This document shows, piece by piece, positions 61,757 through 64,000 of a DNA stretch of 64,000 bases (the stretch's first letter is position 1; each line of letters starts with the position of its first letter). Under the pieces are notes generated by a model, which was not told the origin of the DNA, did not search any database, and saw only the letters and a program-made list of their open reading frames with translations. The stretch is from assembly GCF_023555415.1 (NCBI RefSeq), contig NZ_JAKRYL010000014.1, positions 84,416 through 148,415 on the forward strand. Direction: 5' to 3'. This DNA is from Halalkalibacter alkaliphilus. GTDB lineage: Bacteria > Bacillota > Bacilli > Bacillales > Bacillaceae_D. Made by a program: the position numbers and the translations under genes.

Positions 61757-62701
61757 TTATTCGTTTCCTTGTAATAAAGACTTTGCTCCTTTTGAAAAAT
61801 CGATAGAAGGAGGCCATGCACAGAGGTCGAATGGATAGTCAGAACCAGGAACAATACGTTCTTCACCTACAGATTTAGCTAAGAATTCTAATGTGTTTTG
61901 ATTCCATAAGACCGTGTCATACCAAAAATCTTTTAAGTATTCGGTCGGTTCTTTTTGTAAGGCCTTTGAAACAAGTGGCCACATCTCATTCCCTTTGTTC
62001 ATTCTGCCAATTTGATAAGGGAGAAATCCGCCTCCGTGTGCTAATAGAATTCTTGCGTCATTATACGTATCTAGCATACCGCTAAGTAGAATATCAGTAG
62101 CTGAGACTGTTGTTTCCCAAGGCACACCAATCAAATTTGGCATCATTCTCTGCTTTAAACGTGGGTCTTCACATAACAAAGGATGAATGAAGACGATGGC
62201 TTTTTGTTTATTTGCTTCTTCCCAGAACGGAATGAAAGAAGGGTCTGATAGTAACTTGCCATCGAGTCCTGGTCCAATAATCACTCCTTTTAACCCTGCA
62301 TCCATTGCATCTCGTAAATCACGAGCAGCTAGTTCAGGATGATTTAGCGATACTGTTCCTAAGGCAGAGAGTTGCTGGCTGTTTGAGTGGCTCCACTTAG
62401 CTAGAGATTGGTTGTAAACCGTTGCTAGTTCACTTGTAATCTCAGAAGGGAAGTCGTATAAAAATAGCTGGGGAATCGGTGAAACGATGGCATGTGTTAC
62501 ACCAACTCTTTCCTTTTCAGTTAAATACAAGTTGGCATCTATGAATTCTTTTTTTAACTCAAACGCCCATTTGTTATTGATTGAAAGAAAATCTTCTTTG
62601 TCGGGGCTTTTTTTAATCCAACTAGCGTTTACTTGTTCTTTGTTGTCATTAATCCATGTCATTACTTCTTCAGGGATAAAATGAGTATGAAAATCATGCA
62701 T
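61757..62701 (-). CDS. Amidohydrolase of the ACMSD family (probable decarboxylase)
   Basis: 314 residues, metal-dependent TIM barrel. Ligands fit ACMSD: H5 and H7 in DFHTHFIP, H173 in IHPLLCEDP, H222 in LLAHGGGFLPYQIGR and D288 in PGSDYPFD. ACMSD removes a carboxyl group from 2-amino-3-carboxymuconate semialdehyde; the chemistry is very close to decarboxylation of 5-carboxy-2-hydroxymuconate-6-semialdehyde, the step after protocatechuate 2,3-cleavage (PraH). I infer that role from the neighbouring pobA and semialdehyde dehydrogenase genes. An upstream box fits cre perfectly. Confidence 0.88.
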   Translation of the reverse strand: MHDFHTHFIPEEVMTWINDNKEQVNASWIKKSPDKEDFLSINNKWAFELKKEFIDANLYLTEKERVGVTHAIVSPIPQLFLYDFPSEITSELATVYNQSLAKWSHSNSQQLSALGTVSLNHPELAARDLRDAMDAGLKGVIIGPGLDGKLLSDPSFIPFWEEANKQKAIVFIHPLLCEDPRLKQRMMPNLIGVPWETTVSATDILLSGMLDTYNDARILLAHGGGFLPYQIGRMNKGNEMWPLVSKALQKEPTEYLKDFWYDTVLWNQNTLEFLAKSVGEERIVPGSDYPFDLCAWPPSIDFSKGAKSLLQGNE

Positions 62702-62733
62702 ATCTGTCAGCTCCTTTTTAATTATAGGTTGGT

Positions 62734-62747
62734 TGGAATCGCTTTCA
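62734..62747 (-). promoter_or_regulatory. Perfect cre site before the ACMSD-like gene
   Basis: TGGAATCGCTTTCA (plus strand) agrees with TGNAANCGNTNNCA at all defined positions. It lies 33 nt upstream of the amidohydrolase start. Confidence 0.65.
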
Positions 62748-62798
62748 GTTCACCTGACAATTAAACAGATTTTATAGTCTAGGTTCAGTTTAGTTATA

Positions 62799-63578
62799 CT
62801 AGAATGCTCGGTACCCTAACCTTGCTGAAATTTGTTTACCTGCTTCAATTACTTTTTTTGTATGGATCGGAATGGAGCGTTCTGTAAGTCTTTGCATTGG
62901 GCCAACGATGTTGACGGATGCAATAACCTGACCTGTATAATCTCTCACAGGGGATGCAATTGATACAACACCTTCAAAGATTTCTTCAATACTTAAGGCA
63001 TAGCCTTTTGTGCGAATTTCTTTAAGGGCTTTATATAATTGATCTCGGTCTGTAATGGTATTGTCTGTGAAGTGTTCAAAGCCCCTAGCAATAGTTCTTT
63101 CAACATAGTGCTCCTCGTTATAAGCGAGCAGTACTTTACCTGAACTAGTTGCATAAGCCGGGTTTCTTTTACCAATATGCGTAAATGCTCTGACATGGTG
63201 TTTGCTCTCTACCTTGTGTAGGTAAATAACATCTAGTCCATCAAGGATAGCTAAGTGGGCCGTTTCACCAGTTTTTTCAACTAACTGATGCAAAACAGGC
63301 ATCGCTTCCTTATGAATTTCAAAGTTTGATGTACACACACTTGCAAGAGAAAGGATCGATAATCCTAAACGATACCGTTGGTTTTCCGGGTTCTTTTCTA
63401 CGAATCCTTCACTAGCCAGTGTAGACATTAACCGACTTACTGTACTTTTTCCTAAATCTAGGTCTTTCGCTAGATCAGTAATCTTTAACTCTGACTCCTC
63501 CATAGAAAACCTTCTCAAAATTCGGAGTGCATTTTTCACTGATGATAATGTGTAATCCTTTTTCTTTTCGGTTGGCAC
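62799..63578 (-). CDS. IclR-family transcriptional regulator (D)
   Basis: 259 residues from a GTG 8 nt after GGGAGG. Winged helix SVKNALRILRRFSMEESELK, LDLGKSTVSRLMSTLASEGF; ligand domain GETAHLAILDGLDVIYLHKV, NPAYATSSGKVLLAYN and FEGVVSIASPVRDYTGQVIA. It is divergent from the semialdehyde dehydrogenase gene at the right edge, with two IclR-type sites between them. Closest by eye to regulator C. Confidence 0.93.
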   Translation of the reverse strand: MPTEKKKDYTLSSVKNALRILRRFSMEESELKITDLAKDLDLGKSTVSRLMSTLASEGFVEKNPENQRYRLGLSILSLASVCTSNFEIHKEAMPVLHQLVEKTGETAHLAILDGLDVIYLHKVESKHHVRAFTHIGKRNPAYATSSGKVLLAYNEEHYVERTIARGFEHFTDNTITDRDQLYKALKEIRTKGYALSIEEIFEGVVSIASPVRDYTGQVIASVNIVGPMQRLTERSIPIHTKKVIEAGKQISARLGYRAF

Positions 63579-63597
63579 ATAAAAAACCTCCCATTCT

Positions 63598-63633
63598 GTT
63601 GTGTATAGAGGAACGATGTTCTTTTATAGAAGT
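63598..63633. promoter_or_regulatory. IclR-type operator candidate 5
   Basis: GTTGTGTATAGAGGAAC and GTTCTTTTATAGAAG around GAT, the most symmetric of the six. It lies 20 nt from the iclR(D) start. Confidence 0.6.
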
Positions 63634-63702
63634 TGAATTCACTATATCATAATAAATGAGAAAAATGAATAATCAAAAAATTATTTAAAAAAGTTTTTAA
63701 TT

Positions 63703-63739
63703 GTTGCGTATGAAGGAACAACGGTCTTTTATGAGGTAC
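63703..63739. promoter_or_regulatory. IclR-type operator candidate 6
   Basis: GTTGCGTATGAAGGAAC and GGTCTTTTATGAGGTAC around AAC. It lies about 70 nt upstream of the right-edge dehydrogenase gene. Confidence 0.55.
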
Positions 63740-63805
63740 AAATATTGATTATCCTATACGTAAGAACAGATTATAACTTCAATTTTCAGGATGGGGGAAT
63801 TTATA

Positions 63806-64000
63806 ATGAAAACGGTTACTACTGCAGCAGGGATTGATTGTAGACATTTTATTAATGGGCAGTATAGGGATTCTGAAAATAATAAAACATTCATTAACAC
63901 GAATCCAGCTAATGAAGAGGTACTTGGTTCAGTTGCTGAAGGTGGCAAGGAGGAAATTGACTTAGCTGTAGCAGCAGCCAAAAGAGCACTAAACGGTCGC
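63806..64000 (+). CDS. Aldehyde dehydrogenase, probable 2-hydroxymuconate-semialdehyde type (partial)
   Basis: Only the first 65 residues are in the window. CRHFINGQYRDSENNKTF, then TNPANEEVLGSVAEGGKEEI and VAAAKRALNG is the usual N-terminus of 2-hydroxymuconic (or 5-carboxymethyl) semialdehyde dehydrogenases such as DmpC, PraB and HpcC. The active site lies beyond the edge. GGGGGAAT precedes the ATG. With pobA and the ACMSD-like enzyme it would form a protocatechuate 2,3-cleavage pathway. Confidence 0.8.
   Translation, partial: MKTVTTAAGIDCRHFINGQYRDSENNKTFINTNPANEEVLGSVAEGGKEEIDLAVAAAKRALNGR

Overview
The window is low-GC Bacillaceae DNA. Genes carry strong AGGAGG-type ribosome binding sites, many genes end in hairpin terminators with T-runs, and there is a large spore-former component: two germinant-receptor operons, Spo0M, a YjcZ-type peptide and several promoters that look sigma-E, sigma-G or sigma-K dependent. 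TRAP and multidrug transporters and the acidic secreted proteins suit a salt- or alkali-tolerant Bacillus relative (inference). No rRNA, tRNA, CRISPR array, intact insertion sequence or prophage was found.

Region 1 (1-20.2 kb) is ordinary housekeeping and accessory sequence: HAD phosphatases, a LysM-3D cell wall protein, DUF3231, Spo0M, two OFA-type MFS carriers, a D-amino-acid-oxidase-like flavoprotein, secreted acidic proteins, UspA, an epoxide-hydrolase-type enzyme, an SRPBCC/ArsR pair with visible operators, type I dehydroquinase (aroD), a nucleotidyltransferase-like protein and a MATE pump. At 12.86-13.12 kb a promoter with a perfect CcpA cre over its -35 box and a strong terminator enclose about 220 bp without a convincing ORF, a good small RNA candidate.

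Region 2 (20.2-31.3 kb) starts with a 52-bp tandem repeat and a coiled-coil protein with eight 18-residue repeats behind a sigma-K-like promoter. It continues with hxlA-hxlB-hxlR (formaldehyde fixation), a YusW-like secreted protein, a DrrAB-type ABC exporter, a DUF2515 protein, a lipoprotein, a 14-TM MFS pump and a HAD hydrolase.

Region 3 (31.3-45.3 kb) is sporulation and germination DNA. Two paralogous operons, both in the order A-C-D-B, face each other tail to tail. Next come two paralogous GMC oxidoreductases with an N-terminal LysM domain and no signal peptide, each behind a sigma-E-like promoter. One intact ThuA-like gene lies beside them, and a decayed ThuA fragment shows that the GMC-ThuA pair was duplicated and one ThuA copy lost.

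Region 4 (45.3-64 kb) is a catabolic island for aromatic compounds: a ketopantoate-reductase-like gene, ferredoxin plus two-subunit 2-oxoacid:ferredoxin oxidoreductase, a TRAP transporter, a two-subunit Rieske ring-hydroxylating dioxygenase, a vanillin/benzaldehyde-type aldehyde dehydrogenase, a CynX-like carrier, four IclR regulators, 4-hydroxybenzoate 3-monooxygenase (pobA), an ACMSD-like decarboxylase and the start of a semialdehyde dehydrogenase. The last three fit the protocatechuate 2,3-cleavage route and the cluster probably continues past the right edge. Six copies of one inverted-repeat motif and six cre-like boxes are spread through this island, suggesting a common IclR-type operator and catabolite repression.
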